Shown: piece after piece, positions 1-8,611 of the stretch
Layout of the letters: each line of letters starts with the position of its first letter
Numbering within the stretch: position 1 is the stretch's first letter
Assembly: GCA_016784355.1 (NCBI GenBank)
Contig: JADHUV010000027.1
Span: 1-34,597 of the forward strand
Direction: 5' to 3'
DNA: 34,597 nt
Source of the DNA: Nitrospira sp.
Lineage (GTDB): Bacteria; Nitrospirota; Thermodesulfovibrionia; UBA6902
Made by a program: the position numbers and the translations under genes
The notes under the pieces: model-generated
The model's input: the letters and a program-made list of their open reading frames with translations, nothing else
Database searches by the model: none
Told to the model about the DNA's origin: nothing

Positions 1-138
1 TGATCATATTGGTCTTGTATCGATGCTTAATGAATTGTATAAATTCAGACATTTTAACTTTGGGAACCGCCTTGGTACGTGAACCGTACGCCGGGTGGTG
101 TGAGAGGCTAAAGGGGGCGACCCCTTAGTCTACTCGAT
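1..138 (+). mobile_element. Group II intron, 3' end (domains V-VI), rest lies left of window
   Basis: Positions 63-107 fit a group II intron domain V: GAACCGCC, then GTACG and CGTAC arms around a short loop, then GGGTGGTGTGAGAGG. This is followed directly by a domain VI-like hairpin at about 107-130, with a GCGA loop between AAAGGGG-type and CCCCTTAG arms, and by TACTCGAT. The last bases, AT at 137-138, fit the 3'-terminal AY of group II introns. No recognisable reverse-transcriptase domain fits in the 60 bases upstream, so the maturase ORF must lie further left. The element is inserted within a two-CW gene read on the opposite strand, so it cannot be spliced from that gene's mRNA. The boundary at 138 is inferred by comparison with intact two-CW paralogues in this window. 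Confidence 0.75.
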
Positions 139-332
139 GCAAAGTCTCCTTGTACTGATCCCCCGCAAAATGTGCCTGATATAGCCCAGCATATTCGTCC
201 TGCATTTTTTCCATCATTTATCGAGTTGCAAATAGTGTTTGTTGCAGCAGGGCAAATACCTAGGTCCCCAGGATTTTTTTCACCCTTTCCCCTGCCGCAC
301 TTTTTTACTTCCCAGCAATTGAGCTTTGACAT
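139..332 (-). pseudogene. Two-CW domain protein, copy 1, interrupted by group II intron
   Basis: The first 64-65 residues align well with the two intact paralogues downstream: MSKLNCWEVKKCGR, then CPA, then AGRICW, then GTFCGG, then VQGDFA. At the point where the paralogues continue with a charged pair and the final CxxC, the frame instead enters group II intron sequence and gives an unrelated tail (SSRLRGRPL, ending at 108). The C-terminal third, with the last cysteine pair, would lie on the far side of the intron outside the window. The start is an ATG with AGG seven bases upstream. The function of two-CW proteins is not established; their conserved Cys and Trp suggest a small metal-binding or redox-active fold. 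About 290 bases upstream (333-623) hold only AT-rich sequence in which I recognise nothing. Confidence 0.8.
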
Positions 333-623
333 TATAATACCTGAATTGTGTTTATACTTAGGGAAACCCCTAATGTTTACCCTGATTAGTTTATCGGATT
401 AAGTTATTTTAAACTTTAGTTGTAAGTCTAAAATAATATTAATAGGGCGATTAGATCAATTAATCAATCGGTTAGTGGGTATAATTTATTTAAAATATTG
501 GACTCACTGCTTTTTTTGTCCAGTGAATTCGGACAATGCACTCAAAAAGCTAACTGTATTTTTAGTCATGGATACTCTTAGTGTGGAAGATGTTGGATTT
601 AAAGGATAGTGAATTAATAGCTG

Positions 624-938
624 TTAATCATTATGAGAATTATCAGATAAAGTCTGGCTCGGCCTCAGCAAGATAATATTAATGCCCTCTTCCTCTCGAA
701 CCAATAGAAAAAAATTGCACGATATGCAGGATACCTCTTTTTTTGCGTAGTCTCCCTGTACTATTCCGTCACAGAAGGTTCCGGCAATAGACCAACATAT
801 TCGCCCTGCGCATTTTCCGCTGTTTGTACCCTCAGAGGTTTCATCTAGCGCTGCAGGACACACGCCCTTACTGCCGGCATGTTCTCCGCCTGGTTCCCTA
901 CCGCATTTTTTAAATTCCCAGCAATTAATCTTAGACAT
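624..938 (-). CDS. Two-CW domain protein, copy 2
   Basis: A 104-residue cysteine-rich protein. It begins MSKINCWEFKKCGREPGGE and contains CPA (27-29), AGRICW (44-49), GTFCDG and VQGDYAKK, and ends its core with CISCNFFLLVREEEG. The paired N-terminal NCWE and central ICW motifs plus a final CxxC define the two-CW family. It has no signal peptide or membrane segment, so it is probably cytoplasmic. The biochemical role is unknown; metal binding by the conserved cysteines is inference. It is the middle member of three tandem paralogues on the minus strand downstream of a two-component system. Its C-terminal tail after EEEG differs from copy 3, so the copies are diverged rather than recent duplicates. 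Confidence 0.8.
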   Translation of the reverse strand: MSKINCWEFKKCGREPGGEHAGSKGVCPAALDETSEGTNSGKCAGRICWSIAGTFCDGIVQGDYAKKEVSCISCNFFLLVREEEGINIILLRPSQTLSDNSHND

Positions 939-1056
939 TTCTTAATCATCAAAGATACGCGTTTATCTATGTTTTTCGTTATAAAGTTGATTTAGAATAA
1001 CATTTTTTTAAGAAATACTCAGATGCGAGTACTGCAGGTTGAAAAGGGTAATAAAA

Positions 1057-1150
1057 TAGGATGCTGACCCATTTAAGGGGACATGGCTGAAGTTAAAAGG
1101 TTGGGCTCTATAGGCAGGGATAACCTTCTAAATCAGGGGTCAGCATCCTA
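1057..1150. repeat. 94-bp foldback (MITE-like) element with 14-bp terminal inverted repeats
   Basis: TAGGATGCTGACCC at 1057-1070 is perfectly inverted as GGGTCAGCATCCTA at 1137-1150. The arms continue imperfectly inward (ATTTA at 1071-1075 against TAAAT near 1129-1133), and the centre has AAGGTT/AACCTT arms, so the whole element can fold on itself. It has no ORF and lies between two-CW copies 2 and 3. It could be a MITE or a bidirectional transcript-end structure. No clear target-site duplication was recognised. Confidence 0.6.
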
Positions 1151-1183
1151 ATTTTAGAAATCTATGTTAGTTTCTTTTATATA

Positions 1184-1495
1184 TTAAACCGCAACGCTTA
1201 TATTGTGCAAGTGGCAGTCTGTTATCATTGTGAAATTATTGCTTTCTTCCTCTTTTACCATCAAGAAAAAATCACAAGCCAGACAAGAGGACATTTTTCT
1301 TGCAGAATCACCCTCTACATAACCACCGCAGAATGTTCCTGCAACAACCCAGCAGATCCTGCCGGCATAGATACCACTATTTATGCCGATAGCTGAGTTG
1401 TCTTCTGAAGCAGGACAAATTCCTAACTCTGCAGCCCGTTTTCCCTCGGGTTCTCTGCCGCAATTTTTAAATTCCCAACAATTAATCTTTGACAA
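1184..1495 (-). CDS. Two-CW domain protein, copy 3
   Basis: A 103-residue cysteine-rich protein with the same layout as copies 1 and 2: NCWEFKNCGREPEG at the N-terminus, GICPAS, AGRICWVVAGTFCGG, VEGDSARK, and SCLACDFFLMVKEEE towards the end. All the cysteines shared by the family are present. The start is a TTG codon at 1495, supported by AGGA five bases upstream and by alignment with the ATG starts of the other two copies. It lies 154 bases downstream of the response regulator gene on the same strand, so co-transcription with the two-component system is possible but not shown. The family's function is not established. Confidence 0.8.
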   Translation of the reverse strand: MSKINCWEFKNCGREPEGKRAAELGICPASEDNSAIGINSGIYAGRICWVVAGTFCGGYVEGDSARKMSSCLACDFFLMVKEEESNNFTMITDCHLHNISVAV

Positions 1496-1649
1496 TATAA
1501 TCCTGTTTTTTCGTAATTAATATATTGCGATGTCAAACAACGCCTAATAATATACCTTAATGAAATAAGGAAAGTCCAGTAAAAATTAATATATTTTTTA
1601 AGAGAAATTATAGTGATAGAATCCTTAATAATTTCATAGTATTAGGGAA

Positions 1650-2297
1650 TTAGATGGTTATCAGTCCTTCTTTAATGGCTAATTTCGTCAGTGCTGCCAC
1701 ATTTCGAATATTAAGTTTACCCATAACCTGTCTCCGGTGCGACTCTACTGTTTTTGAACTTACATCAAGGGTGTTTGCAATCTGTTTTGTTGAATTGCCC
1801 TCTGCAATCAGTTTCAGTACTTCACGTTCCCTGTCTGTAAGAAAAGAAAATGATTGCCTGCCCGTATCAGAGGGCTGGTCTGAGAGGCTTTCAACCAGTA
1901 AGCCGGCTATTTGAGGATTAACATATGTCTTATTGTCCATTACAATTCTGATAGCCTGCTCCAGTTCATCGAAAGCTCCGTCTTTCAGCAGGTAACCTGA
2001 GGCACCCGCGCGAAACATAGCACTGACGAACTGCTTGTCATAATGCATTGAAAGGGCAATTACTTTGGTAGCCGGGTGATTCGCAAGAATATTACGGGTT
2101 GCATCTATTCCGTTTATGTCAGGCATACTTATATCCATAATGACTACGTCAGGCGTGAGTTCGTCCACGAGGCGCATGGCAGAGTTACCATCGGACGCTT
2201 CTCCTACTACTTCCATATTGGGATAACTACTTACAAGAGAGCAGATGCCTTCCCGTAAAATTTTGTGGTCATCAACTAAAAGAATTCTGGTTTTCAT
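1650..2297 (-). CDS. NarL/FixJ-family response regulator
   Basis: A 215-residue DNA-binding response regulator. The N-terminal receiver domain (about 1-120) shows the acidic pair DD at 9-10, the phospho-acceptor Asp55 in VVIMDISMPD, and a Lys in GYLLKDGA. A LuxR-type helix-turn-helix follows at about 148-210 (LTDREREVLKLIAEG, then VSSKTVESHR). It would be phosphorylated by the kinase encoded immediately upstream and then regulate promoters. A strong ribosome binding site (AAGGGGGAG) precedes the ATG by four bases. It is 17 bases downstream of the kinase gene, so the two form an operon. The regulon is unknown; the adjacent two-CW genes are candidate targets by position only. Confidence 0.93.
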   Translation of the reverse strand: MKTRILLVDDHKILREGICSLVSSYPNMEVVGEASDGNSAMRLVDELTPDVVIMDISMPDINGIDATRNILANHPATKVIALSMHYDKQFVSAMFRAGASGYLLKDGAFDELEQAIRIVMDNKTYVNPQIAGLLVESLSDQPSDTGRQSFSFLTDREREVLKLIAEGNSTKQIANTLDVSSKTVESHRRQVMGKLNIRNVAALTKLAIKEGLITI

Positions 2298-2314
2298 AAA
2301 ACTCCCCCTTGAGA

Positions 2315-3454
2315 TTATGTTTTTTCAGTTGCTGCAGGAATGCTCAGGATCACTTCGGAGCCTTTCCCTTTTTTTGACTTAATATCCATCTTGCCGTTCA
2401 GGTGGTGCATTCTTTCCTTGACAGTGAAAAGTCCATAACCGGGATTAGCTTCTGCGTTACGCGCGAAACCTTTGCCGTCATCCCTGAATATAATCTGCTG
2501 ACTGTTTTCATTCTCCATCAATATAATATCAACATTCTTTGCCTGCGAGTGCTTGATAATATTTACGAGAAGCTCACGAGCCGATTGAAACAGAAAAAAA
2601 TCTGAATAATTGTCAAAGGATTTTCTAAATCCCTTATCATGCAGGCTAACCGTGAGTCCGTGGTCTTTTTGGAACTTATCTGCCAGCCATTTTATCGCCT
2701 GTTTGAGCCCTAATTCATAAAGTATAGGGGGGCTTAGTTCAAATGTCAATGTTCTGGTTTCCCTGATTGTCTGCTCAATCAGTCGAAGGACTTCAGTAAC
2801 ATCATTTTTAAAATCAGCGGATGCATTTACCTTTGTCAGGAGGCCCAGTTTTATTTTTGCCAGTGCCAGGGTCTGACCAATACAATCGTGTAGTTCAATT
2901 GCTATACGACGCTTTTCTCTCTCTTCTATAAGAGAGATCTCAGAAGAAAGGGTTTGAAGTTGTTTCTGATATTCAAGCATTTTCTTTTCGGTCGGGGAGA
3001 CCTTCTTTACTGCTTTAAAAGGTTCATCTTGATTCTGTATTTCAAAATGCGGCTGTTTTTGCCTATTTGAAATTGCTTTATCAGATTTTTTAACTGCCTT
3101 GTCAGTTGTTTCAGCGGCGATTTGCAGACTTACGCTTCTTCCGTCTATCCACTGTAGCGCATATGAGGATATTGCATAGCGTTTATTTAATGTATGGTGA
3201 ATATGAGTCTTGCATAACCCCTTATTATCGTGGATAGCACTGCCATTGCAGCAACTGCAGGGACCGGACTCTTCACCCCATAAAGACTTCCAGCATATCT
3301 GCCCTGTAATGTTGCCAAAAAGATTCTTTGTAAAGCTATTTATATGAAGGATCTCATAAGTGTTTATATCCGTAACATATGCAATAGCATCTATATGTTT
3401 AAGCATTTCTTCCACAATCGGATTGAATTGCTGAACGCTGTCCTTATGACTCAT
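2315..3454 (-). CDS. NarX-type PAS histidine kinase with Cys-rich sensor domain
   Basis: A 379-residue soluble sensor kinase with no membrane segment. The N-terminus (about 10-110) is PAS-like and holds a cysteine cluster: C54 in GQICW, then C66, C68 and C69 in PCSCC, and C81. A linker and coiled coil (about 150-180) lead into a HisKA_3 dimerisation domain with phospho-acceptor His189 in IAIELHDCIGQTLA. The HATPase domain has the N-box-like ARELLVNIIKHS and the DDGKGF and GYGLFTVKER nucleotide-binding motifs. It pairs with the response regulator immediately downstream. The cysteine cluster could bind an iron-sulfur cluster or another metal, or act as a thiol redox sensor; the sequence does not settle which. 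Confidence 0.92.
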   Translation of the reverse strand: MSHKDSVQQFNPIVEEMLKHIDAIAYVTDINTYEILHINSFTKNLFGNITGQICWKSLWGEESGPCSCCNGSAIHDNKGLCKTHIHHTLNKRYAISSYALQWIDGRSVSLQIAAETTDKAVKKSDKAISNRQKQPHFEIQNQDEPFKAVKKVSPTEKKMLEYQKQLQTLSSEISLIEEREKRRIAIELHDCIGQTLALAKIKLGLLTKVNASADFKNDVTEVLRLIEQTIRETRTLTFELSPPILYELGLKQAIKWLADKFQKDHGLTVSLHDKGFRKSFDNYSDFFLFQSARELLVNIIKHSQAKNVDIILMENENSQQIIFRDDGKGFARNAEANPGYGLFTVKERMHHLNGKMDIKSKKGKGSEVILSIPAATEKT

Positions 3455-3703
3455 TAGAGATTATTCCTGTTCATATTAGGAGAATTGATGGAAATAGCAA
3501 TACTTTGTACTCTAATTGGTTGATATGTATCATTTGGTTTGATTGCTTTGCAGTCCCATGATTTGTTTTTCCCCCGAATGGCTAATTATCCATTAATATA
3601 AATAATAAATCAAATATATTATAGCGTTATTGGATATGGAGGGGACTTTCTGAACAGTTTTTATTGCTTAAATTTTTTATGAATATGTATTATCCTGCAA
3701 TAT

Positions 3704-3731
3704 TAAAGATTTAGGAGTGTTATGCCGACAG
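3704..3731 (+). promoter_or_regulatory. Sigma-28 (FliA)-like promoter for the MCP gene
   Basis: TAAAGATT at 3704-3711 and GCCGACAG at 3724-3731 resemble the flagellar sigma-28 consensus TAAAGTTT-N11-GCCGATAA, with one base more between the boxes. It lies about 70 bases upstream of the chemoreceptor start at 3804. The remainder of the 349-base gap (3455-3803) between the divergent kinase and MCP genes is AT-rich and shows no other clear element. Confidence 0.5.
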
Positions 3732-3803
3732 ATAAATAATTGGGAAATATAGTTAATTAATAAAGAATTGCATAACATATCTTTGAGGGGTTTAGAATAA
3801 CTG

Positions 3804-5507
3804 ATGAAAATCAATGATATTCAGGTAAAACATAAGATCATAGTTTCACTCGCGCTGCCATTAATCATGTTTGTTCTTTTTGCTGTATGGACCCGGACTG
3901 TAGGTACGGATGTATCTTCAACTATCGAAATTATTGAAAAGGATAAAGTTGAGCATGCCCTTTTAGCTGAGCGGATGAAAAGAAATGTTGTGCAGATACA
4001 GCAGTGGCTTACGGATATATCGGCTACCAGGGGACTGGATGGACTGAATGATGGTTTTGATGAGGCAGCTAAGAATTATTTATTTGTGGTGGATGGACTG
4101 GAGAGATTCAAAACTAAATATCAGAGTGAAAATAAATCTGAGGGTTTAACTAGAGTAAAGGAGTTGCGGCAGAGAGTAGATGATTATTACAGTATCGGTA
4201 AAAAAATGGCCAGGGCCTACATTGAGGGCGGACCTGAAATGGGTAATAAAATCATGGCTGAGTTTGATACTGCGGCTGCAGCGCTTACGGAGGTGCTTGA
4301 GCCGTTTGTGGCGGAGCAGGTAGAAGGTATCGGTGTATCCCTGAACGGTATTAACGCTATAGTAAATAAACTTAAATTATGGATTACGCTTGTCAGTCTG
4401 CTGGTTATTCTGGGCGGTATAGCGAGTGTTACGTTTCTTATGAACTCGATTAACGGACCGCTTTCAAAGAGTATTAATATCGCTAATAAACTGGCTAATG
4501 GTGAGCTTGATATGAAGATTGAGGAGGCAGGCAAAGATGAGTTTGGACAGATGCTTTACGCTCAGCACTCTATGCTTAATAATCTGCTAGATATGGTAGG
4601 CAAGATAAAGGGGGTATCTTCTGCTCTTTCCACTGATTGTAGTGCGCTGCTTGCCTCAACCTCTAAGATCAGTGAGGGTATTGAGGATCAGACTCAGCAG
4701 GTAGAGCGAACCGCCGCAGCGGCTACAGAGCTATCTCAGACTATTTTAGAGGTTGCCAGAAATGCCGGGGATGCTGCTAATACGGTATCTGCATCTGTAA
4801 ACATAGCGAATGACGGAAAGAGCGTTGTGGAAAAGACAGTGCAAAGTATGATGAACATAGCTAAAAAAGTTCAGGAATCATCAGATACTATAGGCAGCCT
4901 TGGTGAGAGCAGCAAGCAGATAGGAGATATTATAAATGTGATCAATGATATTGCAGGCCAGACAAACCTGCTGGCCTTGAATGCTGCTATTGAGGCGGCC
5001 AGGGCCGGAGAGCAGGGCAGAGGGTTTGCTGTTGTCGCTGATGAGGTAAGGAAGCTGGCAGAAAGCACGGGTAAGGCCACGGACCAGATTACCAATATGA
5101 TAAAGAAAATACAGACAGAGTCTGTTGAGTCTGTCAGGGTAATGGAGGACAGTAAAAAAGAGGCTGAAGGCGGGGTGGATCTCGTAGGCAAAGCCAATGA
5201 ATCACTGACTGAAATAGTTGAGGCTGCTGGAATATCGCTGCAAACTGTACAGGCTATTGCTACAGCATCTACTGAGCAGTCTGCAGCAATAGATGAAGTG
5301 TCTGCTAATATTGAGCATATTTCGGAAGTATTTGGTACGTCAAGAGATTCTATTGTGAATATTAATGATCTGACTTATAAACTTGCTGAGATTGCGGACG
5401 AGTTGATGTCATTAATATCGTGGTTTAAAATGGCTGACGAAAAAGGTATGCGTATTGCTGGCACGCAGACATCTGATTCCACACGCAAATCTACTTTATT
5501 ATCATAG
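3804..5507 (+). CDS. Methyl-accepting chemotaxis protein
   Basis: A 567-residue transmembrane chemoreceptor. A membrane segment near residues 14-30 and a second near 190-212 frame a roughly 160-residue periplasmic, mostly helical sensor region. A HAMP linker follows (about 213-265), then the long cytoplasmic signalling coiled coil. The highly conserved hairpin tip reads [20 protein letters not shown], followed by [19 protein letters not shown]. This tip contacts CheA and CheW. There is no C-terminal pentapeptide for methylation enzymes. No che or fla genes lie nearby, so it is an orphan receptor. A sigma-28-like promoter upstream suggests it belongs to the motility regulon. GAGGGG lies 13 bases before the ATG, a rather long spacing. 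The ligand cannot be predicted. Confidence 0.95.
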   Translation: MKINDIQVKHKIIVSLALPLIMFVLFAVWTRTVGTDVSSTIEIIEKDKVEHALLAERMKRNVVQIQQWLTDISATRGLDGLNDGFDEAAKNYLFVVDGLERFKTKYQSENKSEGLTRVKELRQRVDDYYSIGKKMARAYIEGGPEMGNKIMAEFDTAAAALTEVLEPFVAEQVEGIGVSLNGINAIVNKLKLWITLVSLLVILGGIASVTFLMNSINGPLSKSINIANKLANGELDMKIEEAGKDEFGQMLYAQHSMLNNLLDMVGKIKGVSSALSTDCSALLASTSKISEGIEDQTQQVERTAAAATELSQTILEVARNAGDAANTVSASVNIANDGKSVVEKTVQSMMNIAKKVQESSDTIGSLGESSKQIGDIINVINDIAGQTNLLALNAAIEAARAGEQGRGFAVVADEVRKLAESTGKATDQITNMIKKIQTESVESVRVMEDSKKEAEGGVDLVGKANESLTEIVEAAGISLQTVQAIATASTEQSAAIDEVSANIEHISEVFGTSRDSIVNINDLTYKLAEIADELMSLISWFKMADEKGMRIAGTQTSDSTRKSTLLS

Positions 5508-5596
5508 GGGATCTGCTCTCAATAGTTTTAATATCCGGTTTAATGCTTATAGATTTTTTATACACATCTATCGATCCTGAAACATTATAATATCCG

Positions 5597-6430
5597 ATGC
5601 AAGCACAGACAATTGTTATAACCGATCTGGACGGAACCCTTCTTGATTCTGATTATTCCTTTAAGAAGGCTGTGCCCGCGCTTGAAATGCTAATACGTAA
5701 TAATATCCCGCTTATCATATGCTCCAGTAAGACAAATTCTGAGATTCTGCATCTTCGTAAGATGTTGAAGAACTCTCATCCATACATCACTGAAAATGGC
5801 GGTGGGGTATTTATCCCGGATGATTATTTTAATTTTCCACTTTCCACTGCGGGAAATGATATTGATAAATGCGGCAATTATTATGCAATAAGATTAGGGG
5901 CAAAGTACGCAGTGCTCAGGGATGTTCTTGCTGAATTAAGGGCAGAAGGATGCCCTGTCAGGGGTTTTGGTGATATGAGTGTAAAGGAAGTTTCTATGTT
6001 GACAGGGCTTAAGGAGGATGCTGCAAAGAGGGCTATGCTCAGGGACTTTGATGAACCTTTTGTATTTAAGGGAAGCGATTCTGAAACTGCTAAAATGTTG
6101 AAAGAGATTGCTGCGAAGGGATTTAACACTACACAGGGGGAATTTTTTCACATAATGGGTAAGAGTGATAAGGGCAGGGCGCTTAGTATATTAGCTGATT
6201 TATATAAGAAGCAATATGGAGATATCTTTACCATTGCTCTCGGGGATAGCCCTAATGATATAGAGATGCTGCAATTGGCAGACCATCCCGTGGTTGTGAA
6301 GAAAAAGGACGGAACTTATAATGACCGTATCATTAATGAAGTGAGTGAGTGTATTCGAGCAGACGGTATAGGACCGGCAGGCTGGAATATTGAGGTTATG
6401 AAAGTGTGTTCAGCTTTGTCTGAAAAATAA
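5597..6430 (+). CDS. Mannosyl-3-phosphoglycerate phosphatase-like HAD hydrolase
   Basis: A 277-residue HAD-superfamily phosphatase of the Cof/MPGP type. HAD motif I is ITDLDGTLLDSD near the N-terminus, with the nucleophile as the first Asp. Motif II is in LIICSSKT, where the Ser-Ser-Lys-Thr pattern is typical of the MPGP branch. A cap domain follows, with YITENGGGVFIP at its start, and motif IV is ALGDSPNDIEML. Family members dephosphorylate mannosyl- or glucosyl-3-phosphoglycerate to make the compatible solutes mannosyl- or glucosylglycerate. The partner synthase is not in the window, so the substrate is inferred from family resemblance. It lies 89 bases after the MCP gene and ends two bases from convergent panB. 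Confidence 0.82.
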   Translation: MQAQTIVITDLDGTLLDSDYSFKKAVPALEMLIRNNIPLIICSSKTNSEILHLRKMLKNSHPYITENGGGVFIPDDYFNFPLSTAGNDIDKCGNYYAIRLGAKYAVLRDVLAELRAEGCPVRGFGDMSVKEVSMLTGLKEDAAKRAMLRDFDEPFVFKGSDSETAKMLKEIAAKGFNTTQGEFFHIMGKSDKGRALSILADLYKKQYGDIFTIALGDSPNDIEMLQLADHPVVVKKKDGTYNDRIINEVSECIRADGIGPAGWNIEVMKVCSALSEK

Positions 6431-6432
6431 AA

Positions 6433-7233
6433 CTATTTAAAGCCGTGAGAAGCTCCTGGGAATAGACCTTTATCCACTTCGTCTTTATAAGCCTTTACAG
6501 CATTTAAGGCATCTGATTTAATATTGGCATACTGCTTTACAAATTTTGGCACAAATCTCTCAAAAAGCCCTATAACATCATGAAGTACCAGTATCTGTCC
6601 ATCGCAGTCCGGTCCAGCGCCTATCCCTATCGTAGGGATTGAGATAGCTTCAGTAATCTGCTTTGCAAGACTGCTGGGAATAGCCTCTACAAAAAGGGCG
6701 CATGCCCCTGCATCTTCAACAATGCGTGCTTCCTCAATCAAGCGTTTTGCTGACTCTTCAGTTTTTCCCTGAACCTTATAACCGCCCATTCGATGAATAG
6801 ACTGAGGTGTAAGGCCAATGTGTGCCATGACCGGTATATCTGACTTTGTCATGGCCTTTATTTGTGGTGCTATTTCTGCACCACCCTCTACCTTAATAGC
6901 AGATGCACCCGCTTCTTTGAGGAATCGTCCAGCATTGAGAACGGCTTCATTTATTCCGGCCTGATATGACATAAACGGCATATCCCCTATGACCAGGGCC
7001 CTGCTTGCAGCGCGGGCAACCATTTTTGTATGGTATATCATTTCATCCATCGTGACAGGCAGGGTGTTATCCAGGCCCTGAACCACCATGCCCAGTGAAT
7101 CTCCTACAAGTATTGCATCTATACCTGCTTCATCGACTATCTTTGCAAAAGGGTAGTCATACGCAGTCAGCATAGTTATTTTTTCACCGGCGGTTTTTTT
7201 TCTTAAAAAGTCCTGTATTGTCTGCTTGGCCAT
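6433..7233 (-). CDS. panB: 3-methyl-2-oxobutanoate hydroxymethyltransferase
   Basis: A 266-residue enzyme that transfers a hydroxymethyl group from 5,10-methylene-THF to alpha-ketoisovalerate, giving ketopantoate, the first committed step of pantothenate and CoA synthesis. Family signatures are present throughout: [61 protein letters not shown] and [21 protein letters not shown]. Metal-binding Asp residues occur in VGDSL and GDMPF. The length is normal. It consumes methylene-THF, which links it loosely to the folate one-carbon genes further upstream in the same minus-strand run. The start codon has AAGGA about eight bases upstream. Confidence 0.96.
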   Translation of the reverse strand: MAKQTIQDFLRKKTAGEKITMLTAYDYPFAKIVDEAGIDAILVGDSLGMVVQGLDNTLPVTMDEMIYHTKMVARAASRALVIGDMPFMSYQAGINEAVLNAGRFLKEAGASAIKVEGGAEIAPQIKAMTKSDIPVMAHIGLTPQSIHRMGGYKVQGKTEESAKRLIEEARIVEDAGACALFVEAIPSSLAKQITEAISIPTIGIGAGPDCDGQILVLHDVIGLFERFVPKFVKQYANIKSDALNAVKAYKDEVDKGLFPGASHGFK

Positions 7234-7257
7234 AATGGAATCCTTGGAATATAGCGG

Positions 7258-7692
7258 TTATTTTTTAGGTATTACGCCGACGAGTTCGAGTTCGAATTTC
7301 AGCTCTTTACCTGCCAGGGGATGATTTGCATCCATCATATAACCTTTCTCTGTTTTGCTCAAAACCGTCACAGAGAAGGCCTTGCCGTCCGGTCTGTGCA
7401 GCCGGGTGTTGTCACCGATTCTTGGATCGAAATCTCCTGGCGCATTTTTCTTTAGATATTCGAATACCTTTTTCTCATCACGCACACCATAAGCCTCTTC
7501 CGGAGAGAATGTCACGGTGACCTTATCATGAAGTGACATGCCTGCAATGGTTTTTTCAAATCCAGAGATTACTTGTCCCTCTCCGAGAATGAACTCTATG
7601 GGAGAACTTTCTACTGTTGTTTCAACTACATCCCCTTTTAAATCTACAAGGGTATAATGAACTTTTACGGTATCGCCTGTATTAGCCTGCAT
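7258..7692 (-). CDS. FKBP-type peptidyl-prolyl isomerase (SlyD-like)
   Basis: A 144-residue prolyl isomerase and folding helper. FKBP core motifs are VKVHYTL, FILGEGQVISGFEKTIAGM and the SlyD-type FSPEEAYG near residue 70. An inserted-flap region (about 75-125) ends in MDANHPLAGKELKFELELVGV, characteristic of SlyD-like proteins. It has no signal peptide, so it is cytoplasmic. It lacks the His/Cys-rich nickel-binding tail of enterobacterial SlyD, so a role in nickel delivery is not indicated. The GGAGGAA ribosome binding site is well placed. It lies between lgt and panB on the minus strand, 24 bases upstream of panB. Confidence 0.93.
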   Translation of the reverse strand: MQANTGDTVKVHYTLVDLKGDVVETTVESSPIEFILGEGQVISGFEKTIAGMSLHDKVTVTFSPEEAYGVRDEKKVFEYLKKNAPGDFDPRIGDNTRLHRPDGKAFSVTVLSKTEKGYMMDANHPLAGKELKFELELVGVIPKK

Positions 7693-7747
7693 TTGATTCC
7701 TCCATCATGATTAAAATAAGTCTTGAATTATAGCATAAAGCATAAAG

Positions 7748-8611
7748 CTAGGCATTTGCCTTTTTTCTGTACATAAATAAACCGGCCCCTGCCAGCATCA
7801 TCCCTATGCTAAGCAGTTGACCGCGTGAGAGCATATCAAGGTGCAGTCCAATATGGCTGTCCGGCTCTCTGACAAACTCTATGAAAAATCTGACCGTACC
7901 ATATCCTATCAGGTAAACTGAGAGGAAAAATCCGGGGAATACGTTTTTATTTCTTATAACCCAAAGGATAATAAAGAGAAAAATCCCCTCAAAAAAAGCT
8001 TCATACAGCTGTGAGGGATGGCGCAGTTGACCACTCATATCCATTGGGAAGTACATTCCATAAGCTGCATCTGTGATCCGCCCGTACAGTTCACCATTGA
8101 TGAAATTGCCTATCCTGCCAAAGGTGTAGGCAAGCGGAATAGATGGGATAAGAAAATCTGTAAATTCCCAGAATTTTATCTTATATTTACGGCAGAATAG
8201 GGCGGTCCCGGTTACTACCCCTATAAGGCCGCCATGGTAGGACATACCAGCAAGACCTGTGAATTTAATCCCGTTTTTAAAGGAAAATGGAAGAATTATC
8301 TCCAGAGGATTGGTCATGTAGTACTCAAAATTATAAAAAAGTGCGTACCCGATTCTTGCCCCTGCCATCAGTCCAATAATCGCCCAGGTGAAATAATTTT
8401 CAACCATTTCTCGGGCATAGCTGTGGTTTTCATTTTTTAGTCTGTACATGCACAGCAGGTAAACAACCGCGAAAGCAACAATATACATCAGACCATAATA
8501 ACGGAGTTCAAAATTACCGATCTTAAAGATGTAAGGCTTGATTCCCTCGGGAAGGTGCTGCCAGAAATAGATGAAACCGTTTTCCATGTTATCCATACTC
8601 AACAGAGGCAC
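7748..8611 (-). CDS. lgt: Prolipoprotein diacylglyceryl transferase
   Basis: An integral inner-membrane enzyme of up to 287 residues that moves diacylglycerol from phosphatidylglycerol to the lipobox cysteine of prolipoproteins. The Lgt signature is present (TFGRIGNFINGELYGR, about 165-180), as are the LRYYGLMYIVAF region, the conserved His in MSYHGGLIG, and RHPSQLYEA. About seven hydrophobic segments fit the family topology. The first possible start is GTG at 8611, with ATG alternatives at 8596 and 8587. The GTG lies inside the 3' arm of a hairpin, so an internal ATG may be the real start. The likely clients encoded here include the Slp and TPR lipoproteins. Confidence 0.95.
   Translation of the reverse strand: MPLLSMDNMENGFIYFWQHLPEGIKPYIFKIGNFELRYYGLMYIVAFAVVYLLCMYRLKNENHSYAREMVENYFTWAIIGLMAGARIGYALFYNFEYYMTNPLEIILPFSFKNGIKFTGLAGMSYHGGLIGVVTGTALFCRKYKIKFWEFTDFLIPSIPLAYTFGRIGNFINGELYGRITDAAYGMYFPMDMSGQLRHPSQLYEAFFEGIFLFIILWVIRNKNVFPGFFLSVYLIGYGTVRFFIEFVREPDSHIGLHLDMLSRGQLLSIGMMLAGAGLFMYRKKANA

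Noticed and set aside
3455..3803. Possible cyclic di-GMP riboswitch upstream of the MCP gene
   Set aside because: No conserved GEMM core or paired P1-P3 arrangement could be found; only the sigma-28-like promoter stands out.
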